Shown piece by piece: positions 30,254 through 40,642 of a DNA stretch of 64,000 bases. A program made the position numbers and the translations under genes. The DNA is taken from the NCBI GenBank assembly GCA_017347485.1, contig AP021857.1, positions 1,717,390 to 1,781,389 on the forward strand, written 5' to 3'. This DNA comes from Candidatus Desulfobacillus denitrificans. GTDB taxonomy: Bacteria > Pseudomonadota > Gammaproteobacteria > Burkholderiales > Rhodocyclaceae. The notes under the pieces are model-generated. The model was not told the DNA's origin. It saw only the letters and a list, made by a program, of their open reading frames with translations, and ran no database searches. Positions within the stretch are counted from its first letter, which is position 1, and every line of letters begins with the position of its first letter.

Positions 30254-31054
30254 ATGGGCTTTCTCGCAGGGAAACGCATCCTCATCACCGGTCTGCTCTC
30301 CAACCGCTCGATCGCCTATGGCATCGCCAAGGCCTGCCATCGCGAGGGCGCCGAACTCGCCTTCACCTACCAGAACGAACGCTTCAAGGAGCGCATTGCC
30401 AAGTTCGCCGAAGAGTTCGGCAGCAAGCTGATCTTTCCCTGCGACGTGGCGGAAGACGCGCAGATCGACACCCTGTTCTGCGGCCTCGGACAGCACTGGG
30501 ACGGACTGGACGGCCTTGTCCATTCGATCGCCTTCGCGCCGAGCGAAGCCATCGAGGGCGATTTTCTCGACGGCATCACGCGCGATGCCTTCCGCATCGC
30601 GCATGATGTCTCTTCCTACAGTTTCCCGGCCCTGGCCAAGGCGGCGCGGCCGCTGCTGCTGAAGGGCCGCAATCCCTCCCTGCTTTGCCTGACCTACCTC
30701 GGCGCCGAGCGCACCATGCCGAACTACAACACCATGGGCCTGGCCAAGGCCAGCCTCGAGGCCGGCACGCGCTACCTGGCCTTCTGCCTCGGCCCCCAGG
30801 GCATCCGCGCCAACGCCATCTCGGCCGGCCCGATCAAAACCCTGGCCGCCTCCGGCATCGGCAATTTCGGCAAGCTGCTCGCCTACAATGCGCACCACGC
30901 GCCGCTGCGGCGCAACGTCACCATCGAGGAAGTCGGCAACGCCGCTGCCTTCCTGCTTTCGGATCTGGCCAGCGGCATCACCGGCGAAATCATGTATGTC
31001 GATGGCGGTCTCAACACGACCGCCCTTGGCAATGCCGAGCCGCTGCCGCTCTAG
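30254..31054 (+). CDS. fabI: Enoyl-[acyl-carrier-protein] reductase (NADH)
   Basis: Final reduction of each fatty acid elongation cycle; the triclosan/isoniazid-type target family. 266 residues of short-chain dehydrogenase fold with the FabI-specific nucleotide motif [17 protein letters not shown] and catalytic Tyr158-x6-Lys165 ([14 protein letters not shown]). YVDGG near the C-terminus closes the fold. Monocistronic: own promoter and strong hairpin terminator. Confidence 0.96.
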   Translation: MGFLAGKRILITGLLSNRSIAYGIAKACHREGAELAFTYQNERFKERIAKFAEEFGSKLIFPCDVAEDAQIDTLFCGLGQHWDGLDGLVHSIAFAPSEAIEGDFLDGITRDAFRIAHDVSSYSFPALAKAARPLLLKGRNPSLLCLTYLGAERTMPNYNTMGLAKASLEAGTRYLAFCLGPQGIRANAISAGPIKTLAASGIGNFGKLLAYNAHHAPLRRNVTIEEVGNAAAFLLSDLASGITGEIMYVDGGLNTTALGNAEPLPL

Positions 31055-31067
31055 CGACGGCCCCCAA

Positions 31068-31104
31068 AACACGACGGGCTGCCTCCTCGGCAGCCCGTCG
31101 TGTT
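31068..31104. terminator. Bidirectional hairpin terminator between fabI and ppiD
   Basis: Perfect 16-bp stem (31068-31083 with 31089-31104), loop TCCTC. The arms are AACACGACGGGCTGCC and its complement. It serves both convergent genes. Confidence 0.8.
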
Positions 31105-31124
31105 GTTCTCAGCCAGTCGTCTCA

Positions 31125-33077
31125 TCACTTGCTGCGGCTCGGGGTGTTTTGAACCGGCGCCGGGGCTTCATCGCTGCTCCTGCCCAAGGCGGACTGATCG
31201 ATCTTGACCCCGTATCGCTGCCTCAAAGCCGCCAGATAATCATTGAAATCCTCCGTCCCGTTCAATTGGGCAAGCTGTGCGCGCAGCATCTTCGCGCGCG
31301 GGTCGTCGGCCCCTTTGGCAGAACCTGAATTCACCTGGGTGATCGAATAGAGCGCATAGTCCCCGTTCGCCAGGGACAGGCCAATGTAGGCCGGCAGCCT
31401 GTCTGCGGGCGCCTTGAAAATGGCGCGCTGAACTTCCGGCGGCAGACCTCGCATCGGCTGCCTGACGACGGTCTGCTGCGGGCTCCAGGCCAGTGCCACC
31501 GGCTCACCCTTGCGCAGATGGGCCAGTTTCGCCTCGCCGTCCTTCTGCGCCAGCCGTGCTGACTCCTCGACCGCCAGTTTTTTCTCGATCTCGTCCTTGA
31601 CCGATTCCAGGCTGCGCAATTCGGCCGGCCGCACTTCCGCGACGCGCGCCGCCACAAGGGTGTTCGGCGCCACCTCGACGGCGTCGGTATTGCGCTTGTT
31701 CTTCAGCGCCTCTTCGGCGAAAAGCGCGGAAAACAGCTTTTCATTGCCTGCCAAGGGGCCGGCGGCACTTCGGTTGGCCTGGTCGAAAAATCCGGTTTGC
31801 CGGATCGCCAGCTTGAATTTCTCCGCAGCCGGTTTCAGGCTGTCGGACTGTTCGTACACCATGTTCGAAAACGTCTCGGCCGCTTCGGCAAATTTCCTTC
31901 CCGCCGCCTGCAGTTTGAGCTCCGTTGCGATGGCGTTCTTCGCCTCCTCCAGGCTGCGCACCTTGGCCGGCTTGATGCCGGTCAGCCGGATGATGTGGAA
32001 ACCGAATTCGCTGCGCACCACATCGCTGATTTGATTTTCCCTGAGAGAAAACACCGTCTCCTCGAACGGCTTGACCATGGCGCCCCGCGGAAAATAGCCA
32101 AGGTCGCCGCCTTTCTGCGCCGAGCCGGGGTCCTGCGAATTTTCCCTTGCCAGCCTGGCGAAGTCCGCGGGATTCTTCCTGACTTGCAGGAGGATGGCAT
32201 CCACCCTGCCGCGTGCCGCTTTCTGCGCCTCCTCGGGGGCATCCGCCGGCACCTGGATGAGGATATGGCTGGCACGGCGCTCCTCGGGGGAGGCAAAATT
32301 CTTGGCATTCTTCTCGTAGAAGGTCTTGATTTCCTCGGGGCTAACCGCGACTTGCTCGGCCAGCGATTCCTTGCTCAGCACGACGTATTCGGCCCGGATC
32401 TGCTGGGGAATTTCGAACTGCTTGCGGTTCTTTTCGTAATATTCCTTGACTGCGCCGGCTGACGGCCTGGTTTGGGCCGCGAACTGCTCGAGCCGAACGA
32501 CCGCCTCTTTCACCTGCCGTTCCTCCAGTTGGATGGCGATCGTCCGCCCGGCGGCAACCTGAGAAACCATGCCGGTATCGGAGACCGCCTGCACCAGCTG
32601 CTGCAGCGTCATGTCCTGGCGCAGCTTGGCTTCGAAGCCGGCTTGCGTGAGCCCCTGGGCACGCAAGGCCTGCTCGTAGCGTTGCTTCGAAAACTTGCCG
32701 TCCTCCTGCAGGGCCGGGATCGAACCGATCACCTCGATCAGCTGCGCATCGCTCGCCGCCAGCCCCTCTTTAGCCGCATGCAGCAACAGCAGGCGCTGGG
32801 TCACCAGCGAGTCGAGTACCGCCCGGCGCGCTTCCGGAGTTTCCAGCATGGCTGGATCGAACTCCCGCCCCATCTGCCCGCGCAGGCGCTCCTGCTGGTC
32901 GCGCATGGCCTGCTCGAATTCCTGCGGAGATATCTTGCTGCTGCCGACACTGGCCAATTCCCCGCTCCGGCTGCCGCTCCGGAAATACGAATCCACCCCC
33001 CAGAACGCGAAGGGCAGGGTGATCAATGCCAGGAAAACCTGAACTATCCGTTTGTTGTTGCGAACCGCGTCAAACAT
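31125..33077 (-). CDS. ppiD: Periplasmic folding chaperone PpiD (SurA_N-parvulin)
   Basis: Membrane-anchored periplasmic chaperone at the SecYEG exit, 650 residues. A single N-terminal helix at residues 12-30 (VQVFLALITLPFAFWGVDSY), the SurA_N-like domain to about 230, and a parvulin domain near 265-360 (EERRASHILIQVPADAPEEA; DPGSAQKGGDLGYFPRGAMV). A long C-terminal chaperone region ends in a Pro/Ala-rich tail. It follows hupB as in E. coli, but with two tRNAs and a terminator inserted between them, so it is transcribed separately. Confidence 0.93.
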   Translation of the reverse strand: MFDAVRNNKRIVQVFLALITLPFAFWGVDSYFRSGSRSGELASVGSSKISPQEFEQAMRDQQERLRGQMGREFDPAMLETPEARRAVLDSLVTQRLLLLHAAKEGLAASDAQLIEVIGSIPALQEDGKFSKQRYEQALRAQGLTQAGFEAKLRQDMTLQQLVQAVSDTGMVSQVAAGRTIAIQLEERQVKEAVVRLEQFAAQTRPSAGAVKEYYEKNRKQFEIPQQIRAEYVVLSKESLAEQVAVSPEEIKTFYEKNAKNFASPEERRASHILIQVPADAPEEAQKAARGRVDAILLQVRKNPADFARLARENSQDPGSAQKGGDLGYFPRGAMVKPFEETVFSLRENQISDVVRSEFGFHIIRLTGIKPAKVRSLEEAKNAIATELKLQAAGRKFAEAAETFSNMVYEQSDSLKPAAEKFKLAIRQTGFFDQANRSAAGPLAGNEKLFSALFAEEALKNKRNTDAVEVAPNTLVAARVAEVRPAELRSLESVKDEIEKKLAVEESARLAQKDGEAKLAHLRKGEPVALAWSPQQTVVRQPMRGLPPEVQRAIFKAPADRLPAYIGLSLANGDYALYSITQVNSGSAKGADDPRAKMLRAQLAQLNGTEDFNDYLAALRQRYGVKIDQSALGRSSDEAPAPVQNTPSRSK

Positions 33078-33110
33078 GCTCGACCACCGTCATCAAACAG
33101 AAAAGGATAG

Positions 33111-33140
33111 AAAAAAAGGCGAACTTGCGTTCGCCTTTTT
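33111..33140 (-). terminator. Terminator after the tRNA-Val/tRNA-Asp pair
   Basis: 12-bp perfect stem AAAAAGGCGAAC/GTTCGCCTTTTT (33113-33124 with 33129-33140), TTGC loop, seven U on the minus transcript. It lies 8 bases past the tRNA-Asp 3' end. Confidence 0.85.
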
Positions 33141-33147
33141 CCGATGT

Positions 33148-33224
33148 TGGCGGAGTGGACGGGACTCGAACCCGCGACCCCCGGCGTGACAGGCCGGTAT
33201 TCTAACCGACTGAACTACCACTCC
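33148..33224 (-). tRNA. tRNA-Asp (anticodon GTC)
   Basis: 77 bases; acceptor GGAGTGG/CCACTCC, G73, encoded CCA. Anticodon stem CCGGC/GCCGG with loop CTGTCAC gives GTC. Distal gene of the two-tRNA unit. Confidence 0.95.
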
Positions 33225-33263
33225 TGAAATCCGCTGCCCGCCAGGATTGTCACCTATCCTGGC

Positions 33264-33339
33264 TGGTGGGTGCTGACGGGATCGAACCGCCGACATTCGC
33301 CTTGTAAGGGCGACGCTCTACCAGCTGAGCTAAGCACCC
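33264..33339 (-). tRNA. tRNA-Val (anticodon TAC)
   Basis: 76 bases; acceptor GGGTGCT/AGCACCC, A73, encoded CCA. Anticodon stem TCGCC/GGCGA with loop CTTACAA gives TAC. It precedes tRNA-Asp by 39 bases. Confidence 0.95.
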
Positions 33340-33388
33340 GCTTGCCCGCCGACCGCATTCAGCCGCAGTTTCGGCTCAAGCAAAACGA

Positions 33389-33661
33389 TTAGTTTACCGC
33401 ATCTTTCAATTCTTTTCCAGCGCGAAACTTCGGAACGCGCGCGGCCTTGATCTTTATCGTTGCACCAGTACGTGGATTGCGCCCGCTGCGCGCCGCACGC
33501 TTGCCGACATAAAACGTGCCGAATCCGACCAGTGTCACCATGCCGCCCCGTTTCAAGGATGTCCTGATCGCGCCAATGGCGGCTTCCAGCGCGCGGCCGG
33601 CGGCGGCCTTGGAAATATCGGCCTGCTTGGCGATCTGGTCGATGAGTTCAGACTTGTTCAC
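33389..33661 (-). CDS. hupB: DNA-binding protein HU-beta
   Basis: Nucleoid-associated DNA-bending protein. 90 residues when started at GTG 33661, which is preceded by GGAGGGGGA at ideal distance and yields the HU N-terminus ([20 protein letters not shown]). The upstream in-frame ATG would add an unrelated extension. The beta-arm [20 protein letters not shown] with the intercalating Pro is intact. Downstream of lon as in enterics, with its own consensus promoter. Confidence 0.95.
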   Translation of the reverse strand: MNKSELIDQIAKQADISKAAAGRALEAAIGAIRTSLKRGGMVTLVGFGTFYVGKRAARSGRNPRTGATIKIKAARVPKFRAGKELKDAVN

Positions 33662-33717
33662 AAAATCCCCCTCCGATTCTGAATTGTTGAATGACAAACT
33701 TCGAGAGACGAAGGCGT

Positions 33718-33747
33718 TTTATAGCAAGCTGAAAAACCTCGTGTCAA
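33718..33747 (-). promoter_or_regulatory. Promoter of hupB
   Basis: Perfect -35 TTGACA (33747-33742) and -10 TATAAA (33723-33718) are 18 bases apart on the minus strand, about 57 bases before the GTG start. A strong housekeeping promoter by sequence. Confidence 0.8.
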
Positions 33748-33793
33748 GCAAACATGCCGGAGACGCGATGCGGTTCGACGGAAGAACGCAGTT

Positions 33794-33833
33794 CACACGG
33801 GATCGGCCAATGTTGATTGGCCGATCCCGTGTG
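33794..33833. terminator. 18-bp perfect inverted repeat downstream of lon
   Basis: CACACGGGATCGGCCAAT (33794-33811) is perfectly complementary to 33816-33833 around a 4-base loop. It starts 12 bases past the lon stop. There is no T run, so it is either a hairpin stabilising the lon mRNA 3' end or a Rho-assisted terminator. Confidence 0.65.
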
Positions 33834-33844
33834 CAGGATAGTGC

Positions 33845-36256
33845 TCAGTGGGTGACGAGGTTGGTTGCGGCAGGCGGTGCGTCAGCGGCCACGGCGGCCA
33901 CCTCGGCCGACTCGGGCAACGGCTCCGGTTTGCGTTCAAGCGCACGCTCGAGCACCTGGTCAATCCATTTCACCGGAACGATTTCGAGCGCATTCTTGAT
34001 GTTTTCTGGCATGTCGGCCAGATCCTTGACGTTTTCTTCAGGGATCAGCGCCGTACGGATGCCGCCGCGTACGGCGGCAAGCAGCTTCTCCTTGAGTCCG
34101 CCTATCGGCAGTACCTCGCCACGCAGCGTGATCTCGCCGGTCATGGCGACGTCGGCGCGCACCGGAATCCCCGTCAGGATCGAGACGAGTGCCGTCGAGA
34201 TGGCGATGCCCGCGCTGGGGCCGTCCTTCGGCGTCGCCCCTTCCGGCAGGTGGATATGGATATCGCTCTTCTGGTAGAAGTCCTCCGGGATGCCAAGCGC
34301 CTTTGAGCGCTTTCGCACCACGGACAAGGCAGCCTGGATAGACTCCTGCATCACTTCGCCCAACTTGCCGGTGGTCATCGTCTTGCCCTTGCCGGGCAGC
34401 ATCACCGCCTCGATGGTCAGCAGTTCGCCGCCGACCTCGGTCCACGCCAGCCCGGTGACCTGGCCGATCTGGTTCTCCTTCTCGGCCATGCCGAAGGTGT
34501 ACTTGCGCACGCCGAGGTATTTGTCGAGGTTCCTGGCGTTCACCACCACCTTGCTGTGGCGCTTCTTCAGCACCAGCGACTTCACCACCTTGCGGCAGAC
34601 CTTGGAGATCTCCCGCTCCATGCTGCGCACGCCGGCCTCGCGCGTGTAGTAGCGCACGATATCGCGCAGCGCATCCTCCGTGACGGAGAGTTCCTCCTTC
34701 TTCACGCCGTTGTTCTTCAGCTGTTTGGGCAGCAGGTAGCGTTGGGCGATGTTGACCTTCTCGTCCTCGGTGTAGCCGGAAAGGCGGATCACCTCCATGC
34801 GGTCGAGCAACGGCGCCGGAATGTTCAGGGTATTCGCCGTGGCGACGAACATCACGTCGGACAGGTCGTATTCGACCTCCACGTAATGGTCGACGAAGGT
34901 CGAGTTCTGCTCCGGATCGAGCACTTCAAGAAGGGCCGAGCTCGGGTCGCCGCGGAAATCCTGCCCCATCTTGTCGACCTCGTCGAGCAGGAACAGCGGG
35001 TTCTTGACGGCAACCTTGGTCATGTTCTGCAGGATCTTGCCGGGCATCGAGCCGATGTAGGTGCGGCGATGGCCGCGAATCTCCGCCTCGTCGCGCACGC
35101 CGCCGACCGACATGCGGACGAACTTGCGGTTGGTGGCGCGGGCAATCGACTGGCCGAGCGATGTCTTGCCGACGCCCGGGGGGCCGACCAGGCAGAGGAT
35201 CGGCGCTTTCAGCTTGTCGACGCGCTGCTGCACCGCGAGGTATTCGAGGATGCGCTCCTTGACCTTCTCGAGGCCGTAGTGGTCCTTCTCGAGCACCTTC
35301 TCGGCGACGGTAAGGTCCTTGCTGATGCGGCTCTTTTTCTTCCAGGGCAGGTTGGTCAGCGTCTCGATGAAGTTGCGCACCACCGTCGCTTCGGCGGACA
35401 TGGGCGACATCAGGCGCAGCTTCTTCAACTCGGAGAGCGCCTTGGCCTGCGCCTCCTTGCTCATGCCGGCGGCCTTGATTTTCTTTTCCATCTCGTCGAG
35501 GTCGGCGCCCTCCTCGCCCTCGCCGAGTTCCTTCTGGATGGCTTTCACCTGCTCGTTCAGGTAGTACTCGCGCTGGCTCTTTTCCATCTGCCGCTTGACG
35601 CGGCCGCGGATGCGCTTTTCCACCTGCAGGATGTCGAGTTCGGTCTCCAGCTGCGACAGCAGCTTCTCGAGGCGGGCGCCGACGTCGAATATCTCGAGGA
35701 TTTCCTGCTTCTGCTCGAGCTTGAGCGGCAGGTGGGCGGCGATGGTGTCGGCCAGGCGCCCGGCCTCCTCGATGCCCGCCAGCGAAGTGAGGATCTCCGG
35801 CGGAATTTTCTTGTTGAGTTTCACGTACTGGTCGAACTGGGCGATGATGGCCCGGCGCATCGCCTCGACTTCATGGGTAGCCCGCTCGTCGGCCGGCAGC
35901 GGCATGACTTCCGCGGAGAACATGCTGCGCTGGTCGGTCACGCGCTCGATGCGCGCGCGCTGGCCGCCCTCGACGAGCACCTTCACCGTGCCATCGGGCA
36001 GCTTGAGCATCTGCAGGATGTTGGCGACGCAGCCGATCTCGTACATGTCCTCGACGCCCGGTTCGTCCTTGGCGGCCGACTTCTGCGCCACGAGCAGGAT
36101 GTGCTTGCCCGCCTCCATGGCGGTTTCCAGCGCCTTGATCGATTTCGGACGCCCGACGAAGAGCGGAATCACCATGTGGGGGAAAACCACGACGTCGCGC
36201 AGGGGCAACAGCGGGAGTTCAATGCGTTCTGCGGGGAGGTCAAGCGCGCTTGACAT
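33845..36256 (-). CDS. lon: ATP-dependent protease La
   Basis: Cytoplasmic AAA+ protease degrading misfolded and regulatory proteins, 803 residues. N-terminal substrate domain ([20 protein letters not shown]), AAA+ module with Walker [14 protein letters not shown] and Walker [14 protein letters not shown], and the Lon protease domain. The Ser-Lys dyad is in [11 protein letters not shown] and [13 protein letters not shown]. The C-terminal 30 residues are Ala/Pro-rich. A sigma-32-like promoter lies at 36292-36319. Confidence 0.97.
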   Translation of the reverse strand: MSSALDLPAERIELPLLPLRDVVVFPHMVIPLFVGRPKSIKALETAMEAGKHILLVAQKSAAKDEPGVEDMYEIGCVANILQMLKLPDGTVKVLVEGGQRARIERVTDQRSMFSAEVMPLPADERATHEVEAMRRAIIAQFDQYVKLNKKIPPEILTSLAGIEEAGRLADTIAAHLPLKLEQKQEILEIFDVGARLEKLLSQLETELDILQVEKRIRGRVKRQMEKSQREYYLNEQVKAIQKELGEGEEGADLDEMEKKIKAAGMSKEAQAKALSELKKLRLMSPMSAEATVVRNFIETLTNLPWKKKSRISKDLTVAEKVLEKDHYGLEKVKERILEYLAVQQRVDKLKAPILCLVGPPGVGKTSLGQSIARATNRKFVRMSVGGVRDEAEIRGHRRTYIGSMPGKILQNMTKVAVKNPLFLLDEVDKMGQDFRGDPSSALLEVLDPEQNSTFVDHYVEVEYDLSDVMFVATANTLNIPAPLLDRMEVIRLSGYTEDEKVNIAQRYLLPKQLKNNGVKKEELSVTEDALRDIVRYYTREAGVRSMEREISKVCRKVVKSLVLKKRHSKVVVNARNLDKYLGVRKYTFGMAEKENQIGQVTGLAWTEVGGELLTIEAVMLPGKGKTMTTGKLGEVMQESIQAALSVVRKRSKALGIPEDFYQKSDIHIHLPEGATPKDGPSAGIAISTALVSILTGIPVRADVAMTGEITLRGEVLPIGGLKEKLLAAVRGGIRTALIPEENVKDLADMPENIKNALEIVPVKWIDQVLERALERKPEPLPESAEVAAVAADAPPAATNLVTH

Positions 36257-36291
36257 GATCGTTATCCTTTGAAGAGACGGCCGTTTTGCCT

Positions 36292-36319
36292 ATATGGAGT
36301 CAACGGCCGGGAATTCAAG
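36292..36319 (-). promoter_or_regulatory. Sigma-32 (heat-shock) type promoter of lon
   Basis: On the minus strand CTTGAA (36319-36314) is followed after 14 bases by CTCCATAT (36299-36292). This matches the RpoH pattern CTTGAAA / CCCCATNT with one mismatch in each box. The lon ATG is 35 bases downstream. Confidence 0.6.
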
Positions 36320-36354
36320 AAGTTCAGTCCGGGCGGAAAACCCGGCCGAATCAA

Positions 36355-37620
36355 TCAGTTGGAGCCTGCAACCTTGGGCTGGTCGGCGTAGATCAGGATC
36401 GGCTTGGCGGCGCCCTCGATCATGCCCTCGTCGACCACCACCTTGGAGACATTCTCCATGTTGGGAAGTTCGTACATGGTGTCGAGGAGCACCGTCTCGA
36501 GGATGGAGCGCAGGCCGCGCGCGCCGGTCTTGCGCTTGAGCGCCTTGCGGGCGATCGCCTGCAGGGCCTGGGGGCGCACTTCAAGCTCGCTGCCCTCCAT
36601 GGCGAAGAGCTTCTGGTACTGCTTGATGAGGGCGTTCTTCGGCTCGACGAGGATTTCCATCAGCGCTGCCTCGTCCAGCTCGTGCAGCGTCGCCACCACC
36701 GGCAGGCGGCCGACGAGTTCGGGAATCAGTCCGAACTTGACCAGATCCTCCGGTTCGACCATGCGCAGGGTCTCGGTGAAGTCCTTGCTGTCACGGCTCT
36801 TCACCTCGGCGCCGAAGCCGATGCCGGCCTGCTCGGTGCGGTTGCGGATGACCTTGTCGAGGCCGTCGAAGGCGCCGCCGCAGACGAACAGGATGTTGGT
36901 GGTATCGACCTGGACGAAGTCCTGGTTGGGGTGCTTGCGCCCGCCCTGCGGCGGCACCGAGGCGATGGTGCCCTCGATCAGTTTCAGCAGCGCCTGCTGT
37001 ACGCCCTCCCCCGACACGTCGCGGGTGATCGACGGGTTGTCGCTCTTGCGCGAGATCTTGTCGATCTCGTCGATGTAGACGATGCCCTGCTGTGCCTTCT
37101 CGACCTCGTAGTCGCACTTCTGCAGCAGCTTCTGGATGATGTTCTCGACATCCTCGCCGACGTAGCCGGCCTCGGTCAGCGTCGTCGCATCGGCCATCAC
37201 GAAAGGCACATTGAGCAGGCGCGCCAGCGTCTGCGCCAGCAGCGTCTTGCCCGAGCCGGTCGGGCCGATGAGCAGGATGTTGCTCTTCGCCAGCTCCACT
37301 TCGTCGCTCTTCGACAGGTGCTTGAGGCGCTTGTAATGGTTGTAGACCGCCACCGACAGGATGCGCTTGGCCGGATCCTGGCCGATGACGTACTGGTCGA
37401 GGATGGTGCAGATTTCCTTCGGCGTCGGCAGGTCGCCCTTGGCGCCCTTGCCGCCGTGATCCGCGGCGATCTCGTCGCGGATGATGTCGTTGCACAGCTC
37501 GATGCATTCATCGCAGATGAAGACGGACGGCCCGGCGATGAGCTTGCGCACCTCGTGCTGGCTCTTGCCGCAGAAAGAGCAGTAAAGGAGCTTCTCGCCC
37601 GGGGTCTTCTTGTCCGTCAT
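36355..37620 (-). CDS. clpX: ATP-dependent Clp protease ATP-binding subunit ClpX
   Basis: AAA+ unfoldase feeding ClpP, 421 residues. N-terminal C4 zinc domain (Cys14, 17, 36, 39). Walker A is [14 protein letters not shown], Walker [13 protein letters not shown], sensor regions are intact, and the ClpP-contacting loop region IGF is present in [11 protein letters not shown]. Preceded by clpP after a 33-base gap and followed by lon. Confidence 0.97.
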   Translation of the reverse strand: MTDKKTPGEKLLYCSFCGKSQHEVRKLIAGPSVFICDECIELCNDIIRDEIAADHGGKGAKGDLPTPKEICTILDQYVIGQDPAKRILSVAVYNHYKRLKHLSKSDEVELAKSNILLIGPTGSGKTLLAQTLARLLNVPFVMADATTLTEAGYVGEDVENIIQKLLQKCDYEVEKAQQGIVYIDEIDKISRKSDNPSITRDVSGEGVQQALLKLIEGTIASVPPQGGRKHPNQDFVQVDTTNILFVCGGAFDGLDKVIRNRTEQAGIGFGAEVKSRDSKDFTETLRMVEPEDLVKFGLIPELVGRLPVVATLHELDEAALMEILVEPKNALIKQYQKLFAMEGSELEVRPQALQAIARKALKRKTGARGLRSILETVLLDTMYELPNMENVSKVVVDEGMIEGAAKPILIYADQPKVAGSN

Positions 37621-37653
37621 CTCTGTCTCCGTATCCTTGCGCCGCGCTTTTTG

Positions 37654-38316
37654 TCAGGCTTCCGCGCGATTCGTCAGAACCTTGTCCACCAGGCCGTACT
37701 CGACTGCTTCGGCGCCGGAAAGGAAGTTGTCGCGGTCGGTGTCGCGCTCGATGCGCTCGATCGGCTGGCCGGTGTGCTTGGCCATGATTTCGTTGAGCCG
37801 GGCGCGCAGGTAGAGGATTTCCTTGGCGTGAATCTCGATGTCCGAGGCCTGTCCCTGGAAGCCGCCCATCGGCTGGTGGATCATCACGCGCGAATTCGGC
37901 AGGCAGAAGCGCTTGCCCTTGGCGCCGGCCGTCAGCAGGAAGGCGCCCATGCTCGCCGCCTGGCCGACGCACAACGTCGACACGTCAGGCTTGATGAACT
38001 GCATGGTGTCGTAAATGGCCAACCCGGCCGAGACGGATCCCCCCGGCGAGTTGATGTAGAAGTAGATGTCCTTGTCGGGATTTTCCGACTCGAGGAACAG
38101 CAGCTGGGCAACGATCAGGTTGGCCGTGGCATCGTTGACCGGCCCGACCAGGAAGACGACGCGCTCCTTGAGCAGGCGCGAATAGATATCGTAGGCGCGT
38201 TCGCCGCGCCCGCTCTGTTCGATCACCATGGGAATCAGCCCCAGGGACTGGGGATCCCACTGATCTTGCTGCCCGTTGCGATTGCCGTAGTTCATGCTTG
38301 GTCTGGGCGGCATCAT
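37654..38316 (-). CDS. clpP: ATP-dependent Clp protease proteolytic subunit
   Basis: Serine peptidase of the ClpXP/ClpAP complexes, 220 residues from ATG 38316, which overlaps the tig stop (ATGA). In-frame ATGs at 38313 and 38295 are alternatives and none has a strong SD. Catalytic Ser122 ([11 protein letters not shown]) and His147 (VMIHQPMGG) are clear; the Gly-rich strand [12 protein letters not shown] is intact. Confidence 0.96.
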   Translation of the reverse strand: MMPPRPSMNYGNRNGQQDQWDPQSLGLIPMVIEQSGRGERAYDIYSRLLKERVVFLVGPVNDATANLIVAQLLFLESENPDKDIYFYINSPGGSVSAGLAIYDTMQFIKPDVSTLCVGQAASMGAFLLTAGAKGKRFCLPNSRVMIHQPMGGFQGQASDIEIHAKEILYLRARLNEIMAKHTGQPIERIERDTDRDNFLSGAEAVEYGLVDKVLTNRAEA

Positions 38317-39617
38317 GCCGCATTTCCCATCAGTTCGTCAAAAGAGGCCGCCTTGTCGCTGGCCTGGGCATTCGCCACCACCCAATTCACCACGTTTTCC
38401 TCGATCGCCAGTGCCTCGACCTGGGCCAGCCGCTGCGGCTGGGAGTAGTACCAGCGCACCACCTCTTCCGGCTGCTCGTAGGACTGGGCCTGCTCGTCGA
38501 TCAGCGCGCGCACCTGCTCGGGCTTGGCGTGCAGGCCGTTTTCCTTCACGGCTTCGGCGATGATCAGGCCGAGCTTGACGCGGCGCTCGGCCTGGGCGGT
38601 AAACCAGGTCGCCTCGACGGGCATGTTCTTGATGTCCACGCCGCGATTCGCCAGATCCTGGCGGGCGGCTTCGGCCATCGATTCGGCTTCCTGCTCGATC
38701 AGGGCCTTCGGCACGTCGAGCGGATTGGCGTCGAGCATGGCCTGCATGGCCTGCTCCTTGACGCGGGCCTTGATGCGCTTGTTCACCTCGTTTTCCAGGT
38801 TGCTCCGTATCTCGGCGCGCATTTTCGCCACGTCGCCGTCGGCAATGCCGAGGGACTTCGCGAAATCCGCGTCGACCGCCGGCAGTTGCGGCGCCTCGAC
38901 ACCCTTCAGCGAAACGTCGAAACTGACCTGCTTGCCGGCCAGTTCGGTCGCCTGGTAGTCGGCCGGGAAGGTCAAATCGAAGGTCCGGTTCTCGCCCGCC
39001 TTGAGGCCGGCGATGCCATTCTCGAACTCCGGCAGCATGCGCCCCTCTCCCAGCACGACCGGGTAGTCGGTGGCCTGGCCGCCCTGAAAGACTTCGCCGT
39101 TCAGCTTGCCGGTGAAGTCGATGACGACGCGGTCGCCCTTCTCGGCGGCACGTTCCGCCAGGCTGTAGCTGGTGCGTTGCCTGCGCAGCACTTCCAGCGT
39201 CTTGTCCACTTCCGTCTCGCCCACCTCCAGGCGGGGCCGTTCGATGGTCTTGTCGGCGATGCTGTTCAGCTTCACTTCAGGATAAATCTCGAACACCGCG
39301 GAAAATTCCAACTTGCTGGCGTCCTCGCCGCCCTTCGGCTCGATGCGCGGATAGCCGGCGACGCGCAGGTTCTGCTCGCGCACGGCATTGCCAAAGGCCC
39401 TTTCCACCGCTTCGCCAATGGCTTCGTTGCGCGCCTGCGCGCCATACTGCTGCGCGACCATCTTGAACGGCACCTTGCCAGGGCGGAAGCCGGGCATCTT
39501 CACCGTGCGCGCCATCTTCTTCAGGCGCTGCTCGACGTCTTTTTCGATATCCGCCATCGGCACCGTCATGTCGATGCGGCGCTCCAGGGGGCTTGCGGGT
39601 TGAGGGTTGGTCTGCAT
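38313..39617 (-). CDS. tig: Trigger factor
   Basis: Ribosome-bound chaperone and peptidyl-prolyl isomerase, 434 residues. The ribosome-docking signature is [14 protein letters not shown], the FKBP-type domain covers about 160-245 ([20 protein letters not shown]), and the C-terminal chaperone domain is complete. The start is placed at 39617; the frame upstream extends without family similarity. First gene of tig-clpP-clpX, downstream of tRNA-Leu. Confidence 0.95.
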   Translation of the reverse strand: MQTNPQPASPLERRIDMTVPMADIEKDVEQRLKKMARTVKMPGFRPGKVPFKMVAQQYGAQARNEAIGEAVERAFGNAVREQNLRVAGYPRIEPKGGEDASKLEFSAVFEIYPEVKLNSIADKTIERPRLEVGETEVDKTLEVLRRQRTSYSLAERAAEKGDRVVIDFTGKLNGEVFQGGQATDYPVVLGEGRMLPEFENGIAGLKAGENRTFDLTFPADYQATELAGKQVSFDVSLKGVEAPQLPAVDADFAKSLGIADGDVAKMRAEIRSNLENEVNKRIKARVKEQAMQAMLDANPLDVPKALIEQEAESMAEAARQDLANRGVDIKNMPVEATWFTAQAERRVKLGLIIAEAVKENGLHAKPEQVRALIDEQAQSYEQPEEVVRWYYSQPQRLAQVEALAIEENVVNWVVANAQASDKAASFDELMGNAA

Positions 39618-39666
39618 GAAAAATCCTAGGTTGAATCAATTGGTTGTGCCGGGCGGTCGGCCGCTC

Positions 39667-39751
39667 TGGTGCGAAGGGCGGGACTTGAACCCGCACGCCT
39701 CGCGGCGCTGGAACCTAAATCCAGTGCGTCTGCCAATTCCGCCACCTTCGC
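39667..39751 (-). tRNA. tRNA-Leu (anticodon TAG)
   Basis: 85-base class II tRNA with a long variable arm. Acceptor GCGAAGG/CCTTCGC, A73, encoded CCA; anticodon stem CTGGA/TCCAG with loop TTTAGGT gives TAG. Located 49 bases upstream of tig. Confidence 0.95.
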
Positions 39752-39832
39752 GCGGCTGCAATTCTACCCTATTAGCCCCTATACTGGCGACCCGGGCAAC
39801 TGGCGCAAGTGCCCGATCAGCCGAGTTTTTTC

Positions 39833-40642
39833 ATGTCCGTCGAGCATTACGAAAACTTTCCCGTCGCCTCCCTGCTGCTACCCGCGCGACTGCGCGAGCC
39901 GGTCAAGGCCATCTACGCCTTCGCCCGCAGCGCCGACGACATCGCCGACGAGGGTACCCAGACCGACCGGGAGCGCCTCGACGGCCTCGATCGCTACCGC
40001 AGCGAACTGGACGCCATCGCAGCCGGCCGCCCGACGCAGGACCCGATCTTCCGGCGCCTGGGGCCGGCCATCGCCGCGCACGGACTGCCGCTCCAGCTTT
40101 TCCGCGACCTCCTCGACGCCTTCAGCCAGGACGTGGTGAAGAAACGCTACGCCGATTACGGGGAACTGATGGACTACTGCCGCCGTTCCGCCGATCCGGT
40201 CGGCCGCCTGCTGCTGCACTTGTACGGCATCCGCGACGAAAAAAGTCAGTCCCTGTCGGACGGCGTCTGCAGTAGCCTGCAGCTCATCAACCACTGGCAG
40301 GACATTGCGATTGACTGGCAAAAGGGTCGTGTCTACCTGCCGCAGGACGAGTTGACGCGCTTCGGCATCCGGGAGGATCAGATCGCCGCGGGCCGCTGGG
40401 ACGCCGCCTGGGCGGCCATGATGGATTTCCAGATCGACCGCGCCCGCGGCATGATGCTCGCCGGCGGCCCGCTGGTGCATGCCCTGCGCGGGCGCATCGG
40501 CTTCGAGCTGCGGCTCATCGTCGCCAGCGGCCTGCGCATGCTGGACAAATTGCAGCGCGTGCGCGGCGACGTTTTCCGCCGGCGGCCGGTCATCACGAGG
40601 CGGGATTGGCCGGGCATCCTGCTCCACGCCGCATTCGCATGA
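39833..40642 (+). CDS. hpnC: Squalene synthase HpnC
   Basis: Trans-isoprenyl-diphosphate synthase fold enzyme of the HpnCDE route to squalene; HpnC converts presqualene diphosphate to hydroxysqualene. 269 residues from ATG 39833 (SVEHYENFPVASLLLPARLR); a GTG at 39809 is an in-frame alternative. Aspartate-rich motif 1 is RSADDIADE; motif 2 is the atypical NHWQDIAIDW. It overlaps hpnD by ATGA and holds one AAAGTCAGTC word. Head of an hpnCDE operon, divergent from tRNA-Leu. Confidence 0.9.
   Translation: MSVEHYENFPVASLLLPARLREPVKAIYAFARSADDIADEGTQTDRERLDGLDRYRSELDAIAAGRPTQDPIFRRLGPAIAAHGLPLQLFRDLLDAFSQDVVKKRYADYGELMDYCRRSADPVGRLLLHLYGIRDEKSQSLSDGVCSSLQLINHWQDIAIDWQKGRVYLPQDELTRFGIREDQIAAGRWDAAWAAMMDFQIDRARGMMLAGGPLVHALRGRIGFELRLIVASGLRMLDKLQRVRGDVFRRRPVITRRDWPGILLHAAFA
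40242..40251 (+). repeat. AAAGTCAGTC word, copy 5 (inside hpnC)
   Basis: Exact copy, on the coding strand but in a different frame from copy 1 (Lys-Ser-Gln-Ser). Confidence 0.75.

Noticed and set aside
36286..38448. Long plus-strand open frame antisense to clpX and clpP
   Set aside because: clpX and clpP on the minus strand have full motifs. The plus frame gives no recognisable domain and only reflects codon bias.
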